From Chlorophyllum brunneum (taxonomy: Eukaryota > Basidiomycota > Agaricomycetes > Agaricales > Agaricaceae), in the NCBI GenBank assembly GCA_963576785.1, contig OY756147.1, positions 1,860,001 through 1,924,000 of the forward strand: a stretch of 64,000 bases of DNA, read 5' to 3'. A program made the translations under genes and the position numbers. The notes beneath the pieces are model-generated. The model saw only the letters and a list, made by a program, of their open reading frames with translations. It was not told the origin of the DNA and searched no databases. Below are positions 52,666-63,699 of the stretch, one piece after another (positions within the stretch are counted from its first letter, which is position 1; every line of letters starts with the position of its first letter).

Positions 52666-55600
52666 TCATGTGGGCATGGACCTGAACCTCTGATGGACTT
52701 GGCGATGATGTAACAGGGGTATAGAACCGGCATGAATACAAGAGCAATCAGGTTCTGGAGGGAAGCTGAACACGGCAGGGTTGCAACGCAAGAAATTAAT
52801 GAATGTCTTGATGGTATCGATGCCATAGTAATGATCGAAGTTGTTACATCGATAAAGGACATGTGATCTAGTCTGGATCATTTGATTGGCACAGTGGTGG
52901 CAAGATAAATCCTTGTTAGGGAAGAACCAAAGTCAGTATTCACCAATTGGGGCATGACATAAAATGGCGCAACATACTCTTGCAAAGAGCTATGGTTGGT
53001 ACCCACATTCTTGTATCCAGGGGCCGGATTTGATGTGTGACGGTAGAGTGGAAGCTCCATTCACTCATACCAAAAGGTGAAGGAAGGAGCTACCACTGTA
53101 TTTCTTGAACCCAAACATGGCCTGCCATGTGTAAATGGCATGTTCAGTGGACTTCTTGCATAGGTAGGCAATTGAGTTGGGTACTCGGTGATTTCTACCC
53201 CAGTTGGGCCAGGCGACCATCTGAATCCAGTTATGCATGGCTTTTTGTATTCCATACTTGCACTTCGACGGAGTATGATAAAACAAGAGGCGGTGTTGGT
53301 CAGACTTGTTAAACCAAGTCAAGAGCGCCTTTGAGATGAGGATGGACTGCTGCTGACAGGAGTGTGGTGAACAGTCAAGCAGGAGTCAGTGAACACATGG
53401 ATGTGTTCAACCTGGTCGTAATCATTAGTAGCGAGTACTTTGGTAATTCCTGAGTATTGTGCCACCAGTTCTGTGTCAGTCGACATTGTTCCTCCAAGTC
53501 TCTTCATGATAGAGTTCCCTCCAACCAGGTGTCGAATAGTGGCTACTGCCGTGAACTGGCCAGCGAGTGGGTTGGGGTTGGGGTGGACCGAGCCATCTGT
53601 GCCAATAATGATGGACTTGAAGTCCGTCATCGCATTTGTTGTTACATCGTCCCAAAGTATCTTTGAGAGGTAGGGGTTGTCCCAGTTGAATCCTATAAAA
53701 GATACATTAGTATGGAAGCAGTCAAGTAACCTACGTCCAGACCAGACAGTTTCTGAAACAGAGTTAAAGTGTTCTACATAACGAGTCTCAGGGGTGGGGC
53801 AGGAAACATCCATCACAGCCCCAAGTGTCTTCTTCTTCTGAATCTCTGTGAAATTCTTGATGTGAAGTTGGTGTGGGGAAAAATGATACTCCTTTGTCAG
53901 TCTTGCCAGTGCATATTCATCGTCCAACATGTGAAGCCTCGACATTTGTTGTTCGGCCAACTTTTGGAGATGGAGTTTGATGGGCATGAGCCCTGTAAGG
54001 GATTCAATACCACCAGTGGAAGATGTTCAGAAGGCCCCGGTAATCCAGAGGGCTGCCCATTGCTGCATTTTGTTAAGGATTTCACAAGTCCCTTTTGTTT
54101 GTGACTTATCATGAAACCATAGTCGGTATCCATATGTTGCCACTGGTACAACACACAAACGGTATAGTAGTCTTTTGTTGCTGGGGAACAGACTACGTAT
54201 GGAGTTTCCTAGCATTTTCATTACCTTGATCGAGGATATTGCCTTGGCGGAATAGTAATGGACATACTCCTTGAAGGTTAGTGTCCTGTCGAAGTAGAAA
54301 CCGAGGTAACGCCAGTGGATTTTCGGTTTGAGGGGGGTGCGGCCAGTGAACAGGGGAGATCCCAAATCAATGGAGGGATTGGAGTCCTGTCTTGCATGCA
54401 TGAAGTGAAAGACTTCCGATTTGCTGTGCTCAATCACTAGGCCAAATTCACTCATGAGCCGCTCTATTTTGCGGTACATGTGTTGGACTATTTCAACATT
54501 TATTTCGAGGGATGGGGATTGAGCAACAAGGGTACCATTGTCCACAAATGATAGGATGTCAAAGTCCCATTTGTCACAGTGTTCCTCCATATGTACATCA
54601 AATATTCGAAGGAGGGAGGCGAGATAAAAGATGGATAGAATAGGGCTAAGGACTGAGCCTTGACCTACTCCAACTGCTGCGTCAAATTCAGGTGAGCTTT
54701 CGTCATTCCACAGGTAGGTAGTGCAGTGTTCTTTAAGATAATTGTTGAAGAACCCCGCAATTTGAGGAGGAAATCCTTGCCAAGTGAGGATGTCGGTAAG
54801 AAGGTCATGGTTGAGGAAGGGAAAGAATTGGGTGACATCGAATGTGAGCACTGATGTTTTCTTTTTCTTCATCCAAGCTCCCCGGATAATGTGGGCTAGG
54901 AAAAGCCCAGCGTCCTCAGTAGATTGTTGTTGGATGGCTCCCAGTTGGTGAGGGTGAAGAACTTTGAATTTCACTGCCTCAAATTGGAGTCACTTGGCTA
55001 GCATTTTCTCTATTAGTTTGCCAAGCATATTGAGAAGGATAATGGGTCTGAAAGCCTTCACGGTGGAATAGTCGGGTTTGTTGGGTTTGGGGATAATCAC
55101 CGACATTGAATTTTTGAAGTGCGAGGGCCAGTGTCCAAGGGACAGGCACACATAGCTAATTCAGAGAAAGAGATCAGCGCAAGTATCAATGGCGGCAATC
55201 TGTTTAAGATATGACCAGGATATATGGTCAGGGCCAGGGACAGAAGAATTCGAGGTATTCTTGAGAGATTCTCTCATCTCTAGGAGAGAAAAATCAACCC
55301 AAGTCCTATTCTCTGTACCAATTGGCAGTGGAAGTTCTTCCAGGACAGCTGCATTGACAGGTCTGTCCTGGGCTGAGTTATAGTATTGGTCAAGGGCCAT
55401 CCATAAATTGTCCACAGTGAGGCAAGGTCGACTGTTGTGGCGAATGGCTTTGGTAGCCAGAAGAGCGCGTCCTTTGACCCACGGCATGAGATCCCATGGG
55501 CATCGATTATTGATCAAGATTTCTTGTATCTTCTTGTCGAAATAGGCCCTTTTTGTTTTCCTTGTGGTCTTGCAAAAGGTATTCCATTTGTGTTTGTTCT

Positions 55601-56696
55601 TATGGTCCACACAGTGAGATGCGAGAGCCTCAGAGCATTCTTCATTCCACCAAGTCTTAGACCTAGTGGTGATCTTGGTTTTCTTTGCATTGCGATTCCA
55701 GGACCTGTCAAATAAAACTCCCAATTCAGCAACAGCTCTCTCCAGCTTATCCGCATCATTCATTGGCCAGTTCTTGTTGTTTATCCCCTCCGTGATATCC
55801 ATCAAGAATTTGGTTTCCTCTTCCGACCCTTTAGGAATTGTCAATCTTTTGATGACAACATCCATTTGCAGAATAGGGACTCTGATTAGAAGGGGGGCGT
55901 GATCCAAGTTGTATCGATCACCTTCCTGGATAGCATGGGTAGGGATGTGTGGTAACACTCCCAATACAAACAATAGGTCAATGACCATGTCTGGTAGGTT
56001 GGGGTCTGAAGCGTAGTATGTTGGTTTGGCTGCAGATGGAATAGACCTCACTAAGTTGAGAGCTTTGGTGATCATGAGGAGATGGTCTGCACTCGCTGGA
56101 TGTTGGTCTGTTGAAGGGTCCCATAACTCAGATCAGATATTGATATCCCCGCCCAATAAGAGAAAGGGCAGGAGATCAAAGAGGCACTTCTCAAGGAAGT
56201 GGAGTGCAGCGTTGCGACTGTTATTGTATACATTCAGCAATAGTAATTCTTCTCCTCCTGTGAAGAGGGATATGCACAGGAGGTCTCGATGTTCTACAAT
56301 GTCCTTTCTGATGGAAGGTCAGAGACATTTGAGTCTCTTGTGAGCAAAAGCAAGGACTCAGGGAGTGGTACGATGATTGATATCAATTGTCTGTTGAGGA
56401 TGGTGCCAGTATCCAACTTGGAGGACTTCTTCAGCGACAATCAGGTATGAGAGGAGCATCCAGTCTGGGTGGACCAGGCCTCCTATGAGGGGAGATCCAT
56501 CATTAGAGATGGGTGAAGGGATGTTGTGGAGGTACCTCCATGGGGGTTCTTGTATGAGGAGGAGGTCAACATCACCTCTATGCACAAGGACTGTCTCCAT
56601 CACTCCATACGATCTTCCAACGTTGTGAGAGCAGACCTTCAGCTCACTCAAAAACAAGTGAGGAGGCCTATCTTGATCATCGGGTGTGTTATTCAT
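52666..56696 (-). pseudogene. LINE-H ORF2: endonuclease, RT, RNase H
   Basis: The ATG at 56696 overlaps the ORF1 stop as ATGA. The endonuclease spans 56696-55900 (LLLIQEPPWRYL; the GGDIN region near 56140). RT lies in 54027-54974 with TFDVTQFFPFLNHD, GVGQGSVLSP and SFVDNGTLVA, where Asn replaces the second Asp of FVDD. RNase H lies in 53319-53987 with IGTDGSVHPNPN and TELVAQYSGI. The C-terminal finger is near 52860-52910. Several stops and frameshifts are present. Confidence 0.9.
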
Positions 56697-56888
56697 TGAG
56701 AGGGGTTGGTCTGGCTTCGACTAGCTGGGGATGATGAGGAGGGAGGTAGTGGAACTCCTTTGTTTGCTCTTAATTCGAGCGCTTTGTTTGCATGCCAGCT
56801 GTGGTCAAATTGTTGTTTCCAAAACTGACATTTACGGTCGGTGGCAAGATGGTCCTTGCCACAGTTGGAGCACAAAGCCTTGTGGCGG
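56693..56888 (-). pseudogene. LINE-H ORF1, C-terminal end
   Basis: The frame reads the last knuckle CSNCGKDHLATDRKC and the ALELRANKGVPLPPSSSSP tail to the ATGA overlap. The upstream codons continue at 62327 after LINE-I. Confidence 0.88.
56874..56888. repeat. Left target-site duplication of LINE-I
   Basis: The 15 bases aaagccttgtggcgg match 62327-62341. The leading As may belong to the tail on the right side, so the duplication is 12-15 bp. Confidence 0.92.
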
Positions 56889-58028
56889 TATCCCTTCTTG
56901 ACCTCTTACCACTACCTTCCTAATTGGGACGGTTCTCTGGTAAGGGACTTCTGGCCTGTTCTTGCTGGACGTTAGGTCCTAGCACTGTCTTATACACAGG
57001 GCGATGTGTAGTACTCCCTTGGCGAAGGAGGTTAAAGGCTGGGTATGCTGGCCACTGTGTACTCACTCATTCTTAGACGTGCGAACAGAGGTTGGGAGCC
57101 GTCATACGGTGGACGAGAATTAGTTCGAGTGGGGGGAGTGGCCCCTTGGCGAAGGGCCTTAATAACAGGGTATGCCTGTCGCTTTCTCTAGACGAGAGTT
57201 GATACTGGGTTGTACAGGATGGCAGGGGGTACCCCCTTGGCAAAGGGGCTTAAAGACTGGGTATGCCGGTCGCCTTCTGCCCGTTCACTTTGAGGGTTCC
57301 TCTAGTAGTGGAGGGACCCAGCGCACTCCCAAAATGGTATCGTAGTTCCCCAATGGCGGGACTAGCGTCGGTCTATTTGACTGAGCTGTGGTACAAGTCT
57401 AGTCTAACTAGGCATCTACTCCAACATGGGAACTATGGGAGAGGCTTCATTCCACCCCATTCCCCAGCTGGGGGCACGTTGAGAAAAACTGCCCAGCTGA
57501 GCCCGAGAGGGTCCGAAAGGATAGGAGTCGATAAGAGGGGGTTAGGGCAAAAAACAAGCCGACCGCAAGGACAGGCTACCCCCCTCCAGTTGCATTGCAG
57601 GGTGTGGATCCGTAGACAACCCCCCTTGGCTGCTCTGGACGTTAGTAGGGATAACTCAAACTCCAGGGCGCTATTCCACATGGGTGCCTTGTGGCATTCC
57701 ATGGATTTGCTTTGTAAGCAAGGTGCGATCACCTCCCTGGTAGCAGCCCCTGCAAGACAGAGACCCCAGACACCATTAACATGCGGATCTGCGCCCTATG
57801 GGCATAGCGAAGTGGGTGCTGGGGTACGGGAAGCCAGCCGGGGGTGGGACCCTGGAACCACTGGTGGGCTGTGGCGGACCATGCAGAGAATGTGCGGCCC
57901 GGCCGGAGAGGTCTAAATCCTCTGTCAGTGGGTCTCGGAGAGAAGCCGAGTGTACCTGCTTAAGTTGATACCATGACACTGCCTTCGGGTGGTAAGGGCA
58001 TTGGTCTGCAAGGGGCGCCTTAGTCGAG
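56889..58028 (+). repeat. 1.1-kb module copy 4 (1140 bp, best preserved)
   Basis: It begins tatcccttcttgacctc and ends cgccttagtcgag. Three hairpins of the form CCCCTT-GGCA-AAGGGG occur near 57013, 57143 and 57233, each followed by TTAAA and GGGTATGC. GNRA-type loops tccGAAAgga (57515) and ccGCAAgg (57562) follow. A 217-codon open frame (57263-57916) exists, but its frame is not kept in the other copies. Confidence 0.85.
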
Positions 58029-58097
58029 AACCCGGGAGTCCTGTTCTGCTCCAAATGTTGCAGATGGGGCCACCCCCTTGTCCGATGCTGAGCAAGG
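58029..58097 (+). pseudogene. LINE-I ORF1 remnant (first zinc knuckle)
   Basis: In one frame it reads NPGVLFCSKCCRWGHPLV, matching the first knuckle of LINE-A ORF1. After aaggctctccat the sequence jumps to the endonuclease, so the rest of ORF1 and the ORF2 start are deleted. Confidence 0.8.
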
Positions 58098-61000
58098 CTC
58101 TCCATCGATACCCCCAACACACGGTCAACATGGAACACTGTACCACTCCGCGAGTCCTCGCCTTTGCTCATAAAAGGCTGAAACAACTCCGACCTTCCAT
58201 CCGAAGAGACATAATCGAACATCGAGACCTCCTGTGTATATCACTATATGCAGGAGGAGAAGAACTACTACTGTTAAATATTTATAATGACAGCCGTAAT
58301 ACTGCGCTCCATTTCCTTGAGGAGGGACTCTTCGACCTCCCGCCCTTTCTTCTTTTGGGAGGAGATATTAACATCAGATCAGAACTTTGGGACCCTTCGA
58401 CGGATCAACATCCGGCGAGTGCAGACCGATTCCTTATGGTCACCGAAGCCCTCAATCTTGTGAGGACAACTCCGTCTGAGGCCAAGCCGACTCGATATGC
58501 CTCGGACCCTAACTTGCCAGACACGGTCATCGACCTGATCTTTGTTTTGGGAATGCTGCCACACATTCCCTCCCACACTATCCAAGACGGCAATCGGTAC
58601 AATTCAGACCACGCCCCCCTGCTAATCAGCCTACCTATTCCGCAGATGGATGTTGTCGTCGAAAGATTGACCATCCCCAAGGACTCGGAAGAGGAAACCA
58701 GGTTCCTGACGGATATTGTAGAAGGAATCAAGAACCAGAACTGGCCAATGAACGACACAGACAAGCTGGAGAGAGCTGTTGCCGAATTGGGAGTTTTGTT
58801 TGACAGATCATGGACCCGGAATACAAAGAAGACCAAGATCACCACTAGGTCCAAGACCTGGTGGAACGAGGAGTGCTCAACCGCACTCGCTACGCACCAC
58901 ACGGACTGCAAGAACAAGCACAAATGGAACATTTTTCACAAGACCACGAGGAAGACGAAAAGAGCCTACTTCGACAAGAAGATACAAGAAATCTCCGTTG
59001 ACCGAAAACGCCTGTGGGATCTCATGCCATGGGTCAAGGACTGCGCACTCCTGGCTACAGAAGCCATGCGCCACAATGGCTGACCTTGTCTCACATTAGA
59101 AAATCTGTGGACAGCTCTCGACTAACACTACAATGCTGCCTGCGATAGACCAACGAATGCGGCAGTACTGGACGAGCTCCCTCCCCCGAACGGAATGGAG
59201 AATAGGACTTGGGTAGATTTCTCTCTCATTGAGATGATGGAGTCGCTCAAGGATACCTCAAATTCTTCCTCCCCTGGTCCCGACCATATTTCCTGGTCCC
59301 ATCTCAAACAGATCATCGCCGATGAAACTTGTGCCAGTCTACTCCTCAAAATCGGTAGTGCATGTCTGAACATAGGGCACTGGCCTACCCACTTCAAAAA
59401 GTCAACGTTGGTGATCATTCCAAAGCCCAACAAACCCGACTACTCCACTCCGAAGGCATTCCGACCGATCGTCCTCCTTAACACATTAGGCAAGCTAATA
59501 GAGAAAATGCTTGCCAAACAACTCCAATTCGAGGCCGTTAAATTCAAGGTCCTCCATCCACACCAATTGGGAGCAATCCGCCAAAGGTCCACTGAGGACG
59601 CGGGTCTCTTCCTAACACACATTATCCGGGGAGCTTGGACGAAGAAGAAGAAGACGTTGGTGCTCGCATTTGACATGGCCCAATTCTTCCCCTCCCTCAA
59701 TCACGATCTCCTTATCGAAATTCTAAGACAACAAGGATTTTCCCCTCAGGTCGCCATGTTCTTTAACAACTACCTAAAGGAATGCCGCACCACCTACCAG
59801 TGGAACAATGAAACTTCTCCGGAATATGATGCAGCAGTAGGAGTAGGTCAGGGCTCAGCCCTTAGCCCTATTCTCTCTGCTCTATTTCTCGCCCTCCTCT
59901 TACACGTCTTTGGCATCCATATGGAAGAACACCATGACAAGTGGGACTTTGATGTCCTGTCGTTTGTCGATGATAGCACTTTAATCGCGCAATCCCCGTC
60001 TCTAGAAAAGAATGTGGAAATCCTTCAACACATGTACCGTGAAATGGAGCGGCTCATGAACGAATTCGGCCTAGAAATTGAACACAGCAAGTCCGAGATC
60101 TTTCACTTCACGCATGCAAGACAGGACTCGAATCCCTCAATTGACTTGGGATCCCCGCTGTTCATGGGTCGCAACCCCCTCAAACTGAAGTCCCATTGGC
60201 ATTACCTTGGCTTCTACTTCGACCGGACGTTGACCTTCAAAGAACACATTTGATTCTATTCTGCCAAGGCAATATCCACGATCAAGGCGATGAAGATGCT
60301 GGGGAATTCTGTCAGAGGCCTGTCCCCTAGTAACAAGAGGCTACTCTATCGTTTGTGTGTCATACCAGTTGCGACATATGGATACTGACTATGGTTTCAC
60401 GATCGATCCCACACCAAGGGAACTTGTGAAATCCTCAACAATATGCAAAGAAGGGCAGCACTCTGGATCACCGGGGCCTTCCAAACTTCTCCCACTGGCA
60501 GCGTAGAGTCCCTCGCGGGGCTCATGCCCATCAAACTTCATCTCCGAAAGTTGGCTGAACGACAATTGTCGAGGCTTCATACTTTGGACGATGAACATGC
60601 TTTGGCAAGATTGACCAAAGAATACCACTCTTCCCCCCACCGTCTTCACATCAAGAATTTCACGGAGGTTCAGAAGAAGAAGACATTAGGAGCTGTGATG
60701 GATTTTTCGCGCCCCACCCCCGAGACTCGGTATATAGAACATTTCAATTCCGTTTCTAAATCTCTCTGGCCCAGACGTAGGTTACTCGACCATTTCTCTA
60801 CTAATGTAACTTTTATAGGATTCAACCGAGACAACCCTCACCTCTCGAAGACGCTTTGGGACGATGTAACAACAAACGCAACGATGGACGCAAAATCCAT
60901 CACGATTGGTACGGACGGCTCAGTCCACCCCAATCCCAACCCGCTTGCCAGCCAGTTTATGGCGGCAGCTACCATTCGACATCTTGACGGCGGGAGCTCT

Positions 61001-61864
61001 ATTATGAAAAGGCTTGGAGGAACCACATCGACAGACACAGAACTGGTAGCGCAGTACTTAGGTATTACCAAGGTACTTGCTACTGCCGATTACAACCAGG
61101 TTGAGCACATTCATGTGTTCACCGACTCCATCGTGGCCTCCCGGCTTCTACTCAACTGTTTACCGCATTCCTGCCAACGACAGTCCATCCTCACCTCGAA
61201 GGCGCTCCTGGCTTGGTTCAACAAGTCAGACCGACACTGCCTTTCGTTTTATCACACGCCATCGAAATGCAAGTACGGGATACAAAAAGCCATGCACAAC
61301 TGGATCCAAACAGTTGCCTGGCCTAACTGGGGTCGAAATCACCAAGTACCGAACTCGATTGACTACCTTCGCAAGAAGTCCGCCAAACGTGCCATTCACA
61401 CATGGCAGGCCATGTTTGGGTTCAAGACTTACAGCGGTAGCTCCTTCCTCCACCTCCTGGTGTGAGCAAATGGAGCCTCTACCTTACCATCGCACATCAA
61501 GTCCGGTCCATGGATACGAGAATGTGGGTACCAGCCCCAGCTCTTCGCAAGAGCCTGTCACGCCATACTATGCCACGCCCCGATTGGAGAATATCAACTA
61601 TGATTCTTTCCTAATGAGGACCTTTCATGCCATCACTGCAACAGTCAAATGGTGCAAACGCGGTCACACATCCTATATTGTTGTAATAACTTTGATCACC
61701 ACTTTGGCGTTGACACAATCAAAACATTCGTAAACTTTTTGCATCGCAACCCCTCCGCGTTCAGCTTCCCCCCGGAACCTGACCGCCCTCGTATCTGTGC
61801 TGGTTCAATCCCACCGTTACATCGTCATCAAGTCCAAAGGAGGTTTGGGTCTGTGCCTACGTAG
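58098..61864 (+). pseudogene. LINE-I ORF2 lacking the endonuclease N-terminus
   Basis: It enters at TVNMEHCTTPRVLAFAHK and keeps the endonuclease motifs GGDINIRSELWDPS and SDHAPL, but lacks the LLLIQEPPW region. RT (59195-60253) shows AFDMAQFFPSLNHD, GVGQGSALSP and SFVDDSTLIA. RNase H (60860-61130) shows IGTDGSVHPNPN, TELVAQYLGI and HVFTDS. The finger with CHHCNSQ is near 61625. Stops: TGA near 59081, TAA near 59122, and TGA near 60252, 60386 and 61463. Four of the five fit CGA decay. Confidence 0.92.
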
Positions 61865-62326
61865 AATCTTTTTCTTTTATCTTTTTTCTTTTGCTCTCCT
61901 GGTTATGGATTTCCAATTCATTTCTCTATCTCCCCTTTCCTTGCTCGTCTACTTTTTTATATAGTTTTCATTCAACTTCCATCTCTCCCATGGTGCCTGG
62001 GTAAATACTCGCCCACACGCTATGTACCGTTTGATGTTTCCCCTTGTGATTGCGAGTTGGTAGTTTCTCTTCTATCAATCTCTCCCTCTCACTCTCTCTC
62101 TTTCCGAATTCCCTTTCTTCTCACTTTTTGCTAAACATTGTAGGTACCAAACATCTCTCTAGTGTACGCGCTAGATGACAACAAGTCTCGTGGGGTTAGT
62201 TTACTTATAGTTTACTTTCCCTTCTCCGAACATTCTGTATGTTCTGCCTTTGTATGTATGTACATGCGGACTGCATTCGAGCACCGCTATATAAATTGTT
62301 GATTTAAAAAAAAAAAAAAACAAAAA
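61865..62326 (+). other. LINE-I 3' untranslated region and poly(A)
   Basis: It holds a CT-rich stretch near 62080-62105, the gtatgtatgtacatg motif near 62255 and the ataaattgttgattt terminus, followed by the A-rich tail. No gene is seen. Confidence 0.88.
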
Positions 62327-62369
62327 AAAGCCTTGTGGCGGCATGTCTCTCTGGTGGGGGTGGCCGTGA
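62327..62369 (-). mobile_element. LINE-H, ORF1 continuation
   Basis: After the duplication the LINE-H minus-strand ORF1 continues for a short distance (PCPH and PAGE codons) and is cut by the gypsy 6 LTR. Confidence 0.85.
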
Positions 62370-62662
62370 TGTTACGACCTTAGTCTCTGACTCAGGTTGC
62401 AAGCCTTTGGATAAAGGAAAGGAAGTAGAGAAAGGAAGAAGGGATGATATGATTGGTAAAGTGTAGGAATACATCAAGTATTACTACACTTTATATACTA
62501 GTGGTGGCGGTTAATAATAAGGGAGACGAGTAAACGAGTCAGATGGGAGGCATAGCCTCTAGGAGTGAAACAGGGAGTAAAACGAGAAGTGAAACAAGTA
62601 TGAGGGTACACGAGGTAACAGGCACAAGATAGGAATGAACGGTCTATCTATAGTTCGTAACA
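62370..62662 (-). repeat. 3' LTR of gypsy 6 (293 bp)
   Basis: The ends tgttacga and tcgtaaca form a perfect inverted repeat with intact CpG; other copies show tgttatga and tcataaca. The TATA and ttggtaaagtgt motifs are kept. Confidence 0.93.
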
Positions 62663-62769
62663 ATACCTCCCTTTCAAGCTTCATGTCCTCATGATGCATA
62701 TTACTGTAAAGGTCCTTTGTAAAATAAAACATACGGAATTTGGGAAGGGTAGGAAAACGCGATGAGAAT

Positions 62770-63606
62770 TTACTCGTTCATAGGTACGGCAGCTCCCAGA
62801 GCCCTGGCCAAGTCCTTCTTGTTTCCTCCGATGAGAGGTGCTTTGTTGACACGTCTTAAGCCAATCCAGAGGGGTGCATGAGGCGGTCCTTCTCTAAACA
62901 GGAAGTGGGTGTGATTGTTGTACATGGTGTTATCGTTGGTGTTATTTCCTAAGAGCTTGTGCACTATACTCCTCCAGTATCCGTTGTCCTTTTTACCTTC
63001 CGACTTCAATGTGCTGTATCCTTGTGGTGGGTGGAAGGTCATGGGTGTGATGGGGGGTACTACCGTAGTAAGGATGGTTTGTAGATGGGCCACTTCTTCT
63101 TCGATGTCAGGGTGAAGTAGCTGGTCGGCGGCTGTTGCTTCTTGTGTCTTTTGTTTGCATTTATGACAGATGTGGTGTTGGATGGGGAACGGGTCGTTAC
63201 TAACAAGTAGTCGGTTGACGATATGGTGGGAGAGGTTGTCTGTACTCCTTGACTCATACGTATTAAGTCATTTGGCTAGGGCTACGAGGATGCTATGCAT
63301 CTGAGCTCGCATATTGGAGATGACAATAAGTTGCAGGTCATCGTTGATTTCGTATAGGTGTCTCTCCAATTGGTCTCTCCTTCCTTCGTCGATGATAAAC
63401 TGGTTGAGTCTTGGAGTGGTGTCGGATAGGGTATCCATTATTTTAGATGCACCTTCTTGGGTTGCTTTCATTGCTGCACCCAATAGTATCATGGTGTCGA
63501 CTAGGGTTTCTCCTTCCACAAGCTCCTCATGGCTGGTTCTTTCTGGGACAAGTTCATCGAATTCTTTGAGGTAGGGGTATGGAGTAAGTTGGCATTTGGC
63601 GGGCAT
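62770..63606 (-). pseudogene. Gypsy 6 ORF-X, one internal TGA
   Basis: The start ATG 63606-63604 (MPAKCQLTPYPYLKEF) matches the start of gypsy 3 ORF-X. One TGA near 63266 (after LAK) is likely a former CGA; the frame is otherwise open to 62770. The C-terminal block is conserved despite strong divergence elsewhere: PPQGYSTLKSEG, YWRSIVHKLL, FREGPPHAPLWIG and APLIG. A Cys pair (HHICHKCKQK) lies in the middle. Function unknown. Confidence 0.75.
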
Positions 63607-63699
63607 GGTGTGTTATGAAGATAGTTGGCAAAGTCGAGGGTGAAGTGGATACAGCAAGTGATGCGTTGAGTGTAGTGGTTGCTTGGAATGTGAGGTCTG

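Larger units (their letters stand above)
52207..56888 (-). mobile_element. LINE-H, main part
   Basis: A run of 21 T at 52207-52227 is the poly(A) tail. The body includes the 3' untranslated region, ORF2 and the end of ORF1. LINE-I is inserted in the zinc-knuckle codons at 56888, and LINE-H resumes at 62327. It is inserted in copia-II; its own 5' flank is lost at gypsy 6. Confidence 0.93.
56889..62326 (+). mobile_element. LINE-I, composite: 1.1-kb module fused to a long LINE body
   Basis: A clean duplication and a poly(A) of about 24 bases with one C mark a single insertion. It consists of the module (56889-58028), a 70-bp piece of ORF1 zinc-knuckle sequence, then ORF2 from the middle of the endonuclease to the end and the 3' untranslated region. 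The module is joined at a different LINE position than in LINE-E and LINE-F. It keeps more CpG than its neighbours, so it is probably young. Confidence 0.92.

Noticed and set aside
57715..57745. gcgatcacctccct motif resembling an SSU rRNA 3' end
   Set aside because: No other rRNA-like helices or conserved blocks surround it; it is a short chance match.
57263..57916. 217-codon open frame in module copy 4 as a protein gene
   Set aside because: The frame is broken by indels and stops in the other module copies and matches no family. A stretch of about 60 codons stays open in all four, but the DNA is so similar that this is weak evidence.
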